A DNA stretch of 36,489 nucleotides from JBLRWS01 sp047921075. GTDB taxonomy: Bacteria > Bacteroidota > Rhodothermia > Balneolales > Balneolaceae. The notes under the pieces were generated by a model. That model did not search any database, was not told the origin of the DNA, and saw only the letters and a list, made by a program, of their open reading frames with translations. The stretch spans positions 1-36,489 of the forward strand of contig JBLRWS010000023.1 of assembly GCA_047921075.1 (NCBI GenBank). Direction: 5' to 3'. Positions 1 through 7,343 of this stretch are shown here, piece by piece (within the stretch, counting starts at the first letter, position 1; every line of letters starts with the position of its first letter). The translations under genes and the position numbers were made by a program.

Positions 1-56
1 TTATTGCCTTCATCCACAGTGGGAGCCCCGAGCTCGTAGCAACGCCACGGGCTTTC

Positions 57-1076
57 TCAGTATAGCTCGGAAAAGCGCCGTACGCCTTTCAAAAAGTAGT
101 CGATGATAATTAGCCGTGAATGAACAGTCTGAGCGGGGGGCTCGGAGTCGGCTTCCGCGGCAAGTTTTTTGCGCTTTCGCAGCGCTTCGGGAAGGCGGCG
201 GTAGTACCCGAAATGAGCCCGTATCACAGCCCATGTCTCTTCCGGTTTCAGCTGCAGCAGCGAGCGCAGGCCGGCAACGCCATCCAGACACAGCCGCAGA
301 AAGATGGCCGGCAGCAGAGAGCTGTGCTGGTGGTTTTTGGTGAGCATCAACAAGCTGTTTCGGTAGTTGTAGTATACTTTTCGCGTCGATCCCATCGGCA
401 TGGAGCCTCCGCCCAGGTGGTACACCACGCTGCGCGGTTCTACCATTACCTTGTGGCCGTATCGCCAGGCGCGCCAACAGAGGTCAATCTCCTCCATGTG
501 GAACTCGAACGACTCATCAAAACCTCCCAGCCGGTCAAAAAGGTCGCGGCGGATGGCCAGCGCGGCGCCACTGGCCCAGAATACAGGAATCGCCTCATCG
601 TACTGCCCGGCATCCTCTTCTACGGTTTCGAACAACCGTCCCCGGCAGAACGGATACCCCATCCGGTCGATAAAGCCCCCGCTCGCCCCGGCATATTCGA
701 ATTTTTCAGGCTCGGTGTAGGAGCGAATTTTTGGTTGCACGACCGATGCTTGATCATCTGCAAACGGTTTTTCGAGTTCGGAAAGCCAGTTCGGCTCTAC
801 CCGCACATCATTATTCAAGAAAACCAGAATCTCGCCCCGGCAGTAGGCGGCTGCACGATTATTGCCTCCGCAGTAGCCGTGATTGCGATCGAACGTGACG
901 ATGCGGCACTGCGGTATCTGCTTGCGAATCCAGGCTACGGTATCGTCATTGGAGGCGTTATCGGCGATCACAATTTCGAAGGAGGAGTGGTCGGTTTCAG
1001 CCACGGAGGGAAGGAACGTTTGGAGATGGTGCAGGCCATTCCACGTTACAATAACGATGCTAAAGGTAGGGTTCAC
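57..1076 (-). CDS. Glycosyltransferase family 2 (rhamnosyltransferase-like)
   Basis: Predicted cytoplasmic GT-A fold glycosyltransferase that moves a sugar from a nucleotide-sugar donor to a cell-surface glycan; donor and acceptor cannot be read from sequence. Counted from the GTG at 1076 (339 aa), it shows the opening strand FSIVIVTWNG (5-14), the nucleotide-binding segment ADNASNDDT (38-46), the metal-binding FLNNDV (86-91) and the late acidic motif EEIDLCWR (195-202), all typical of GT2 rhamnosyltransferase-like enzymes. No ATG exists near the 5' end. A TTG at 1127 would add 17 residues, but it lies inside a promoter-like TACCTTTT element, so GTG 1076 is preferred. The C-terminus (about 260-339) is basic and helical. 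The gene is divergent from the phosphoesterase. Family assignment is firm, the start is not. Confidence 0.88.
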   Translation of the reverse strand: MNPTFSIVIVTWNGLHHLQTFLPSVAETDHSSFEIVIADNASNDDTVAWIRKQIPQCRIVTFDRNHGYCGGNNRAAAYCRGEILVFLNNDVRVEPNWLSELEKPFADDQASVVQPKIRSYTEPEKFEYAGASGGFIDRMGYPFCRGRLFETVEEDAGQYDEAIPVFWASGAALAIRRDLFDRLGGFDESFEFHMEEIDLCWRAWRYGHKVMVEPRSVVYHLGGGSMPMGSTRKVYYNYRNSLLMLTKNHQHSSLLPAIFLRLCLDGVAGLRSLLQLKPEETWAVIRAHFGYYRRLPEALRKRKKLAAEADSEPPAQTVHSRLIIIDYFLKGVRRFSELY

Positions 1077-1155
1077 GCTGATGGAATCTGGTTCTCGTTC
1101 AGGGCAAAACGATTGAAAAGGTAGCAAAACTTTCGCCGAACTGCGCGAAAAAAGG

Positions 1156-1188
1156 TTGCTATCACGCAGGCAGTTTCCTTACTATTCG
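1156..1188 (+). promoter_or_regulatory. Candidate Bacteroidota-type promoter of the phosphoesterase gene
   Basis: TTG at 1156-1158 is separated by 21 bases from TACTATTCG at 1180-1188, which matches the Bacteroidota -33 TTG / -7 TAnnTTTG pattern with two mismatches in the -7 box. Spacing is the same as for other promoters in this window. It would place the transcript start roughly 15 bases before the ATG at 1209. Confidence 0.4.
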
Positions 1189-1208
1189 AAAAACAGACAA
1201 TTCGGGTT

Positions 1209-1709
1209 ATGAAAATCGGGCTACTTTCGGATACGCACCATTACCTCGACGATCAGATCTTCGACTATTTTGCCGACCGTGATGAAATTTGGCACGCCGG
1301 TGATTTCGGTACGATCTCTATCGCGCAATCGCTCGGTAAAATTGCACCGGTGATTGGTGTATACGGCAATATTGACGGACAGGATGTGCGTTCGGCTTAC
1401 CCCCTAAACCAGCGCTTTGAGCGGGAGGGACTCTCTGTTTGGATGACTCACATCGGTGGGTCGCCCGGCCGCTACAGCCTGCCGGTAAAGGATGTCATTC
1501 GGGAGAATCCGCCCGATCTTTTCATTTGCGGACACTCTCATATTCTGAAAATAGCCCGCGACAAAGAGCTGAATAACATGCTCTTTATCAATCCCGGAGC
1601 CGCCGGGAAACAAGGGTTTCAGGTCTATCGAACAGCGGTTCGTTTCGACATTTCGAAAGGGGCGATGCACAATGTTGAAGTCATCAACCTTGGAAAACTG
1701 GGAGCGTAA
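1209..1709 (+). CDS. YfcE/MJ0936-type metallophosphoesterase
   Basis: Small calcineurin-like phosphodiesterase of 166 aa, the full length of the YfcE/MJ0936 group, which hydrolyses phosphodiesters with two divalent metals; the natural substrate of this group is poorly defined. All metal ligands can be seen: D8 and H10 (SDTHH), D32 (HAGDFG), N54 (YGNIDG), H81 (MTHIGG), and H109 and H111 (CGHSHI). There is no signal peptide, so it is cytoplasmic. It is transcribed alone: divergent from the glycosyltransferase and tail to tail with the glycerate kinase, whose stop codon directly abuts its own. The ATG start has no good Shine-Dalgarno but follows a plausible promoter. Confidence 0.93.
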   Translation: MKIGLLSDTHHYLDDQIFDYFADRDEIWHAGDFGTISIAQSLGKIAPVIGVYGNIDGQDVRSAYPLNQRFEREGLSVWMTHIGGSPGRYSLPVKDVIRENPPDLFICGHSHILKIARDKELNNMLFINPGAAGKQGFQVYRTAVRFDISKGAMHNVEVINLGKLGA

Positions 1710-3032
1710 TTACGCGCCGACCAGCACAATCTGAAGATCCATCAGGTTGTTGCCCGTGGCACCCGGTTTTAAGTGCATACCCACCTGGCTGAAGAAATGG
1801 TAGCTGTCATTCTCCTGCAGATATCGGTCGGCATCCATCCCTATTCCGGCCGCTTCTGCCACGGTTTTTGGTGTTACCACTGCACCGGCAGCATCGGTTG
1901 GCCCATCGATACCGTCACTTCCTGCACTCAGCACCACCACATCCCGATTCGGCAGTTCGTCGCGCAGCCGCTGTGCCATGCGAAGCGCCAGCTCCTGATT
2001 TCGTCCGCCCTTGCCGGAACCGGTTACCTGCACAGTACACTCGCCATACATGATGATGGCTCTCGGCTTGCGGATGTTGCTGGGCACATTCAGAATGGCA
2101 TTCATCAGCATCTGCTCCAGCTTTTCAATGGGCCCTTCGAAAGCGGTTGATTCCACGATCGGTTTATATCCTTTGGCATCCACCACCTCACCGGCTCGCT
2201 CGGCCATATGCCGGCCGGATGCCAGTAAAAAGGATCGGTGCGCATCAAAATCAGCTGTTGCAGCCGATCGGTGTTGCTTCACTTCGGCATCCATCTCGCG
2301 GCCCAGATGGCTGCGCAGCTCATGCGGTATGGCCCCATACAACCCGTACTTTTTTAGCACTTTAAACGCATCGGAGGCGGAGATTTCCTGCGCAACGGTA
2401 GGCCCGCTCCCAATCATGGCCAGGTCGTTGTCGGCCACATCCGAAATAATCAGGTCCACCAGCGTGGTATGCTTTAGGTGATGGAGCAGGCGACCGCCTT
2501 TCACGTCAGAAAACAGTTTTCGGACGGTATTGATCTCCTGGATGGATGCGCCGCTTTCGATGAGAAGGCGGTTTAGTTCTGCCAACTCTTCCACCTCGAT
2601 GCCTCCGGCCGGCATACAGAGCAGCGCGGAGGCGCCCCCCGAAATAAGGCAGAGAACCAGGGCTCCCTCGGGTATCTTTTTAACGAAATGGAGAAGCTCG
2701 TACGACGACGACAAGCTTTTTTTATCGGGCAGGGGATGGGTGCCGGGCAGTACCTGAATGTGTTTCAGTTTTTGCACATTTTCGGTAGACGTGATCACCA
2801 TCCCGTCGGTAATGCGGTCGCCAATCATGTCGTCGATGGCTTCGGCCATGGTGGCCGAGGCTTTGCCAAACCCGATCACGTAAAGCGGCCGGTTCGTACT
2901 CAGCGAATAGGTTTGTCCGCTGATATCCAGTTCACCGCTGTCGGGCCGAAAGTTGAGATGGCTTCGAATGATGGCGGCGGGGCGGACCGCATCCAGCGTT
3001 TCATGATAAATGGCGGCAGCGTCTTCAATCAT
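1710..3032 (-). CDS. Glycerate 2-kinase (MOFRL/GckA family)
   Basis: Predicted ATP-dependent kinase of the GckA/TtuD type, making 2-phosphoglycerate from D-glycerate and so feeding glyoxylate, serine or tartrate-derived carbon into glycolysis. About 440 aa from ATG 3032. The N-terminal GckA domain has the VIGFGKAS motif and the glycine-rich LISGGASALLC loop, and the C-terminal MOFRL domain contains the signatures GSGKGGRNQELAL and LSAGSDGIDGPTDAAG. An in-frame ATG at 3056 would add 8 residues. I prefer 3032 because family members start close to the helix IYHETLDAVRP and a TACCTTTC -7-like box at 3063-3070 would put the transcript start near 3055. The gene is divergent from the SDR gene. No glycerate dehydrogenase lies nearby. 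Confidence 0.9.
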   Translation of the reverse strand: MIEDAAAIYHETLDAVRPAAIIRSHLNFRPDSGELDISGQTYSLSTNRPLYVIGFGKASATMAEAIDDMIGDRITDGMVITSTENVQKLKHIQVLPGTHPLPDKKSLSSSYELLHFVKKIPEGALVLCLISGGASALLCMPAGGIEVEELAELNRLLIESGASIQEINTVRKLFSDVKGGRLLHHLKHTTLVDLIISDVADNDLAMIGSGPTVAQEISASDAFKVLKKYGLYGAIPHELRSHLGREMDAEVKQHRSAATADFDAHRSFLLASGRHMAERAGEVVDAKGYKPIVESTAFEGPIEKLEQMLMNAILNVPSNIRKPRAIIMYGECTVQVTGSGKGGRNQELALRMAQRLRDELPNRDVVVLSAGSDGIDGPTDAAGAVVTPKTVAEAAGIGMDADRYLQENDSYHFFSQVGMHLKPGATGNNLMDLQIVLVGA

Positions 3033-3121
3033 AAATAAATTCTGCGTTTCTTCCATTGACCGGAAAGGTAGCAATGTTTTCGGTTCATCGTGAATGGAAA
3101 TCAAACAAAACCATCAGTCAT

Positions 3122-3865
3122 ATGGCGCAAACAGAGAAACATGTCTGGATTACCGGCTGTTCGAGGGGCATCGGCTTATCGGCAGCACAGCGTTTTTTAT
3201 CGGAAGGATGGAGGGTGACCGGCACCCATCACCGCACACCGCTTCCCGAAGAGCTGCTGAGATCTCCGCACTTTGAAGGCATTCAGGTGGATCTGTCAGA
3301 TATTGATGCACTCTCATCAATCCTAAAGCCGCAGCTAACCTCGCCGGCTCCGGATGTGCTGATTAACAACGCAGGGCTGTTTACCGACGCCTCCATACTT
3401 TCTGATGATGATGACTGGCTCTCGGTGTGGCACAAAACGATGCAGGTGAATCTGCTGTCGGCTTCGCTGCTTTGCAAATGGTACATCAGCGAAAAAGCAG
3501 GCAGTGGGTCGCCGGGTATTATTCTGAATATCGCCTCGCGGGCAGCCTACCGCGGAGACACCGAAGAGTACGCAGCCTATGCGGCATCCAAAGGGGGACT
3601 CACGGCGTTTACTAAGAGTATTGCCCGGGGCTATTCCCACAAGGGGATAGCGGCATATACCATCGCCCCGGGATTTGTGGAAACCGACATGGCGCGTGAT
3701 GCCATTGCTTTACACGGCCCGGAAATTGTAACCCACGATTCGGTGTTGGATACCATAACCCAACCGGACGATGTGACGGAGTTGTTGCTCTTTTTGGCAC
3801 AAGGAACGCTGCGTGCCGCAACCGGCTCCACCTTTCACATCAACGCCGGCTCTTATATGATCTGA
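3122..3865 (+). CDS. Short-chain dehydrogenase/reductase (FabG-like)
   Basis: NAD(P)-dependent Rossmann-fold oxidoreductase of the classical SDR family, 247 aa. Visible elements: cofactor loop TGCSRGIG (11-18), NNAG (82-85), catalytic Ser139 (NIASR), Tyr153 and Lys157 in YAASK, and the PGFVETDM segment (183-190). The substrate is unknown. FabG-like 3-oxoacyl reductase activity is one possibility, but the genome's main fabG would usually sit with other fab genes. The reading frame runs back to 3056, but the extra residues do not fit the family; ATG 3122 sits ten residues before the TG motif, as expected. It opens an operon: fni begins 11 bases after the stop, which hints at, but does not prove, a link to isoprenoid metabolism. 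Confidence 0.9.
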   Translation: MAQTEKHVWITGCSRGIGLSAAQRFLSEGWRVTGTHHRTPLPEELLRSPHFEGIQVDLSDIDALSSILKPQLTSPAPDVLINNAGLFTDASILSDDDDWLSVWHKTMQVNLLSASLLCKWYISEKAGSGSPGIILNIASRAAYRGDTEEYAAYAASKGGLTAFTKSIARGYSHKGIAAYTIAPGFVETDMARDAIALHGPEIVTHDSVLDTITQPDDVTELLLFLAQGTLRAATGSTFHINAGSYMI

Positions 3866-3876
3866 ATCTGTTGCTT

Positions 3877-4896
3877 ATGTCTATCAAAAATCGAAAAAAA
3901 GACCATGTTGATCTCTGCATCAACGATGATGTAACCCACCAAACCACAACCGGCTTTGAGCAGTACCGGTTCGATCACAATGCGCTGCCCGAGCTGGATG
4001 TAGATGATATTGATATCGAAGGAAGTCTGCTGGGGCGTGCGTTTTCGTTTCCGCTGATGATCTCGTCGATGACCGGCGGCTACGCCGGTGCTGAGAGCAT
4101 CAACCGGATGATTGCTGAGTTTTGTGAAGAGGAGAATCTGCCCTTTGGTGTTGGCAGCCAGCGCGCGCTGTTTGATGATCCCGATCAGGCCGGTACTTTT
4201 TCTGTGGTTCGTGAGGCGGCGCCTACGGCTTTTATTGCGGCCAATATTGGCGGCGCACAGCTTATTGGCGGGTTGCCGGCCGAACAGCTGGAGCTGCTGA
4301 TCTCCTCTATCCGGGCCGATGCCATCATTGTGCATCTGAACCCGCTGCAGGAATTGATTCAGCCTGAGGGCGATCGCCAATTTGCCGGGATTGAGGATGG
4401 GATCCGGAAGCTGGTGGTGGATGCCCCGGTTCCCGTTATTGTAAAAGAGACCGGGGCGGGAATAAACGGCGAGGTGGCGCGCAGGTTACTGGCCGCCGGT
4501 GTGGAGGTGGTGGATGTGTCGGGCGCGGGCGGCACCAGTTGGTCCAAGGTGGAAAATTTGCGAACAGAGAATCCCGACCTCTATGCCGCGTTTAACGATT
4601 GGGGCAACCCGACCGCTCGTTGTGTAGAAGAGGTGGCCGCTCTGCGCGAGGCGTTTCGATTCGAGCTGATCGCCTCGGGAGGGATCGCTTCGCCATTTGA
4701 TATGGTAAAGGCGCTTTGCCTGGGTGCCGACATGGTGGGCGCGGCGCGGCCCGTTTTGCTGGCTTTAGACCGCGGCGGCATTCCCGAACTGAAACAGATG
4801 GTCGGGCTGTGGAAACGGCAGGCGCGGATGATCTGCACGCTGATCGGTTGCAGGGCGTTGCGGCTCTGCTCACCCTCTTATCTCATAAAAGAGTAA
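3877..4896 (+). CDS. fni: Type 2 isopentenyl-diphosphate delta-isomerase (FMN-dependent)
   Basis: Interconverts isopentenyl and dimethylallyl diphosphate using reduced FMN and Mg2+, supplying the starter unit for the polyprenyl synthase encoded next. 339 aa from ATG 3877; a TTG two codons upstream is less likely. Diagnostic TIM-barrel motifs: RKKDHVD near the N-terminus, ISSMTGGY, the FGVGSQR loop, the substrate-binding NPLQELIQPEGD, VIVKETGAG, VDVSGAGGTSW, NDWGNPT and LIASGGI. The C-terminal helix (RMICTLIGCRAL) aligns with the usual tail of the family, so the protein looks complete. Type 2 enzymes typify Bacteroidota, Firmicutes and archaea rather than Proteobacteria. Located 11 bases after the SDR gene and 33 bases before the prenyl synthase. 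Confidence 0.95.
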   Translation: MSIKNRKKDHVDLCINDDVTHQTTTGFEQYRFDHNALPELDVDDIDIEGSLLGRAFSFPLMISSMTGGYAGAESINRMIAEFCEEENLPFGVGSQRALFDDPDQAGTFSVVREAAPTAFIAANIGGAQLIGGLPAEQLELLISSIRADAIIVHLNPLQELIQPEGDRQFAGIEDGIRKLVVDAPVPVIVKETGAGINGEVARRLLAAGVEVVDVSGAGGTSWSKVENLRTENPDLYAAFNDWGNPTARCVEEVAALREAFRFELIASGGIASPFDMVKALCLGADMVGAARPVLLALDRGGIPELKQMVGLWKRQARMICTLIGCRALRLCSPSYLIKE

Positions 4897-4929
4897 ACAG
4901 AGAGTACGGTTTTTTGTATCTTCAGGCTT

Positions 4930-5919
4930 TTGAAAAAAGAGCAGACCTTGAAATTTCTTGAACAGTACGCCCGACGTATTGATGAGGCGTTAGATGCGCT
5001 TCCGTTGCCAGACCAGCCCGAAACCCTGTACGCACCACAGCGCTATTTGCTGGATGGGGGTGGCAAGCGGTTTCGCCCGGTGTTGACATTGCTTTCCTGC
5101 GGGCTCTGCAGTGGGAAAACCGAAGATGCCCTGCCGGCTGCCGTTGCGGTTGAGCTGCTGCACAACTTTACCCTGATGCATGACGATATCATGGACCAGG
5201 CTGATCAGCGACGGGGGCGGGCCAGTGTCCATGTAAAATGGAGTGTGGCCACCGCTATTCTGTCCGGCGACAGCATGTTTACGCAGGCTCTGCTGCAGCT
5301 CCAAAAACTACCCGATCATCTGCATCATAAATCGATATCCAACACGTTCTTAACGGGCATTAACAGGGTCTGCGAAGGGCAGGCTCTCGATATGGAATTC
5401 GAAACCCGAACAGACGTTACCACCCATGACTATTTGCACATGATTGCCGGTAAGACCGGAGCGCTGATTGCTTGCGCTCTACAAATGGGCGGGCAGTGTG
5501 CCGTCGCCGATGAAGCAACCGTAGAGCGCCTTGGCGAGCTTGGCCACAAGTTGGGGCTGGCCTTTCAAATTCAGGATGATCTGTTGGATGTGGTAGCCGA
5601 TCCCGGAAAATTTGGCAAAAAAACAGCCGGCGATATTGTTGAAGGGAAAAAAACCTACCTGATGTTGCTGGCCCTGGAACGGTGCAGCGATTCAGACGCT
5701 GAGACCATTCGAACGTTGCTCGCCAATACGCCGCTTACCACGGCTCAGGTGCAGCAGATTATCGGCATCTACCGGTCGTGTAATGTACTGGACGAAACCG
5801 CTGTAAAAATAAACGAACTTTATACCGAAGCGTGTGAGTTGCTGGAACCTTTTGATGATTCGCCATATAAAAGCGACCTTACTCATGTGATTGAAACATT
5901 AAAAATTCGCGAATACTGA
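4930..5919 (+). CDS. Polyprenyl (geranylgeranyl-type) diphosphate synthase, TTG start
   Basis: Trans-prenyltransferase that condenses isopentenyl diphosphate onto an allylic diphosphate, directly downstream of fni in the pathway and on the DNA. 329 aa, normal for the family. GGGKRFRP (43-50), first aspartate-rich motif DDIMD (85-89) followed by RRGR, and second motif DDLLD in the FQIQDDLLD segment are all present. Phe80, the fifth residue before the first motif, corresponds to the chain-length-limiting Phe of archaeal geranylgeranyl synthases, so a C20 product is my inference. No ATG occurs in frame between the previous stop (4894-4896, same frame) and the catalytic motif, so initiation must be non-ATG: TTG 4930, or less likely TTG 4948. 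bamD follows after 8 bases. Confidence 0.93.
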   Translation: MKKEQTLKFLEQYARRIDEALDALPLPDQPETLYAPQRYLLDGGGKRFRPVLTLLSCGLCSGKTEDALPAAVAVELLHNFTLMHDDIMDQADQRRGRASVHVKWSVATAILSGDSMFTQALLQLQKLPDHLHHKSISNTFLTGINRVCEGQALDMEFETRTDVTTHDYLHMIAGKTGALIACALQMGGQCAVADEATVERLGELGHKLGLAFQIQDDLLDVVADPGKFGKKTAGDIVEGKKTYLMLLALERCSDSDAETIRTLLANTPLTTAQVQQIIGIYRSCNVLDETAVKINELYTEACELLEPFDDSPYKSDLTHVIETLKIREY

Positions 5920-5927
5920 CGACTCTT

Positions 5928-6749
5928 ATGCGTTATTTACTTCTTCTATTTACGGCTCTCTTCTTTTTTATGTCGTGCCGCAGCAGCAACCTGATTCGCC
6001 CCGGTGACACTCTTGATGTGGCATTCGACAAGGCGATGAACCAGTTCGAAAATGAGAACTGGCGCGATGCAGCCGAAGCGTTTGAAACGGTGGTGTCTAT
6101 CGGCCGCGGTACCGATGTGGGGCAGGATGCGCAGTTCTTTCTGGCAGAAAGTTATTTCAACAATCGCCAGTTTCTGCTTTCAGCCACGGAGTACGAGCGC
6201 TATGCGGTATTTCATCCCCGCTCTCCCCGGCGCGAACAGGCCGAATTTAAAGAGGCGAGAAGCTACTACAATATGAGTCCGCGCTTCCGGCTCGATCAAA
6301 CCAACACCCGCCGTGCCCTCGATAAGCTGAGGCTCTTCACATCGCGGTACCCCGCCTCCGATTTTATTCCCGAAGCGGGTGAGATGATTACCGAACTCCG
6401 GGCCAAGCTGGCGGAAAAAAATTATCATGCAGCAGAGTTTTATATGCGTACCGGGCGGTATCGGGCGGCTGCCGTTTACTTTAGTTTGATATTGGATCAG
6501 TTTCCGGAGTCGGTTTGGGCCGAACAGGCTATTGCCGATCAGGTAGAAGCCTACAAGCTCTATGCCGATAACAGTATTCCGCAACGGCAGTTGGAGCGGT
6601 ACGAAAGAGCCAGAGACAGCTACGAAACCTATATACAGCTTTTTCCCCGTGGTGAGAATCGTGAGCGGGTAGAGGCTCTTTACAACGATATCAGCCGTGA
6701 AATTGAGCAGCGCAGACAAGCCGAGTCGCGTGCTTCGGCAGACAGCTAA
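5928..6749 (+). CDS. bamD: BamD/YfiO-like outer-membrane assembly lipoprotein
   Basis: 273 aa. A hydrophobic leader ends in the lipobox FMSC with Cys17 as the lipidation site. The mature part is tetratricopeptide-like, with repeated helix pairs such as AMNQFENENWRDAAEAF, AQFFLAESYFNNRQFLLSA and AAVYFSLILDQFPESVWAE. BamD is the essential lipoprotein partner of BamA in inserting beta-barrel proteins into the outer membrane, and it faces the periplasm. Length and repeat organisation fit BamD proteins of Bacteroidota. The C-terminus is rich in Arg and Glu and probably coiled coil (REIEQRRQAESR). Encoded between the prenyl synthase (8 bases) and nadD (4 bases). bamA itself is not in the window. 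Confidence 0.88.
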   Translation: MRYLLLLFTALFFFMSCRSSNLIRPGDTLDVAFDKAMNQFENENWRDAAEAFETVVSIGRGTDVGQDAQFFLAESYFNNRQFLLSATEYERYAVFHPRSPRREQAEFKEARSYYNMSPRFRLDQTNTRRALDKLRLFTSRYPASDFIPEAGEMITELRAKLAEKNYHAAEFYMRTGRYRAAAVYFSLILDQFPESVWAEQAIADQVEAYKLYADNSIPQRQLERYERARDSYETYIQLFPRGENRERVEALYNDISREIEQRRQAESRASADS

Positions 6750-6753
6750 GCCG

Positions 6754-7338
6754 ATGAAGCGCGTCGGCATATTTGGCGGATCGTTCGATCCGGTTCACAA
6801 AGGCCATGTTGCCGTCGCGGAGTCGTTTCTTGCCAGTGGTGCAATCGATCTGTTGTGGGTGATGCTCACACCGTATCCCCCTCACAAACAAGAAGCGGAA
6901 CAGCTCTCCTACTCGCACCGCCTCAACATGCTGAAGCTCGCATTCAAAAATAGCAGGCAGATTCAGATCAGCACGCTCGAAAAAGAGCTTCCGGCACCGT
7001 CCTACACGTACAAAACCATTACGGCACTGCAGAAAGAACACCCCGACACTGCCTTTTTTCTGTGTTTGGGGGAGGACAGTATTGCTCATTTTAACAAATG
7101 GTACAAATACCGGAAAATTCTGGACCGTGTATCCATTTTGGTGGCAGAGCGTCCCGGGTGGGATCACCGGTCGGTGGCTCCGGAAATTCTGGAACAGGCC
7201 ATCTTTGTAGATCACGAGCCGGTCGATCTGGCATCCTCCGATATCCGCCTCAAAAAAAAGGGCTCTGACCTGGAATTTTCCGTCCCGATTCAGGTTCTTG
7301 ACTATATTCGTAAACATCAACTCTACGAAACTGCCTGA
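6754..7338 (+). CDS. nadD: Nicotinate-nucleotide adenylyltransferase
   Basis: Transfers AMP from ATP to nicotinate mononucleotide, giving deamido-NAD, a core step of NAD synthesis in the cytoplasm. 194 aa from ATG 6754, close to the usual length of about 190-210. The nucleotidyltransferase motif GGSFDPVHKGH lies at 8-18, and the C-terminal phosphate-binding segment SSDIRLKKKG is the counterpart of the family's SSTxIR. The frame is open back to 6697, overlapping bamD, but the family always begins just before the GGSFDP loop, which fixes the start 4 bases after the bamD stop. The LD-carboxypeptidase gene begins 5 bases after its own stop, so translation of the three is probably coupled. Confidence 0.95.
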   Translation: MKRVGIFGGSFDPVHKGHVAVAESFLASGAIDLLWVMLTPYPPHKQEAEQLSYSHRLNMLKLAFKNSRQIQISTLEKELPAPSYTYKTITALQKEHPDTAFFLCLGEDSIAHFNKWYKYRKILDRVSILVAERPGWDHRSVAPEILEQAIFVDHEPVDLASSDIRLKKKGSDLEFSVPIQVLDYIRKHQLYETA

Positions 7339-7343
7339 CCGGT

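Noticed and set aside
1..56. Possible gene at the left edge
   Set aside because: The fragment is too short, and no motif or convincing frame distinct from the shadow of the glycosyltransferase can be seen.
120..1124. Long plus-strand open frame of 334 codons opposite the glycosyltransferase
   Set aside because: It has no recognisable motifs, and the opposite strand carries a complete GT2 with all catalytic motifs; it is a shadow frame.
4716..4961. Suspected frameshift at the 3' end of fni because another frame stays open past its stop
   Set aside because: The C-terminal residues in the main frame (RMICTLIGCRAL) align with the usual end of type 2 isomerases, so the gene looks intact.
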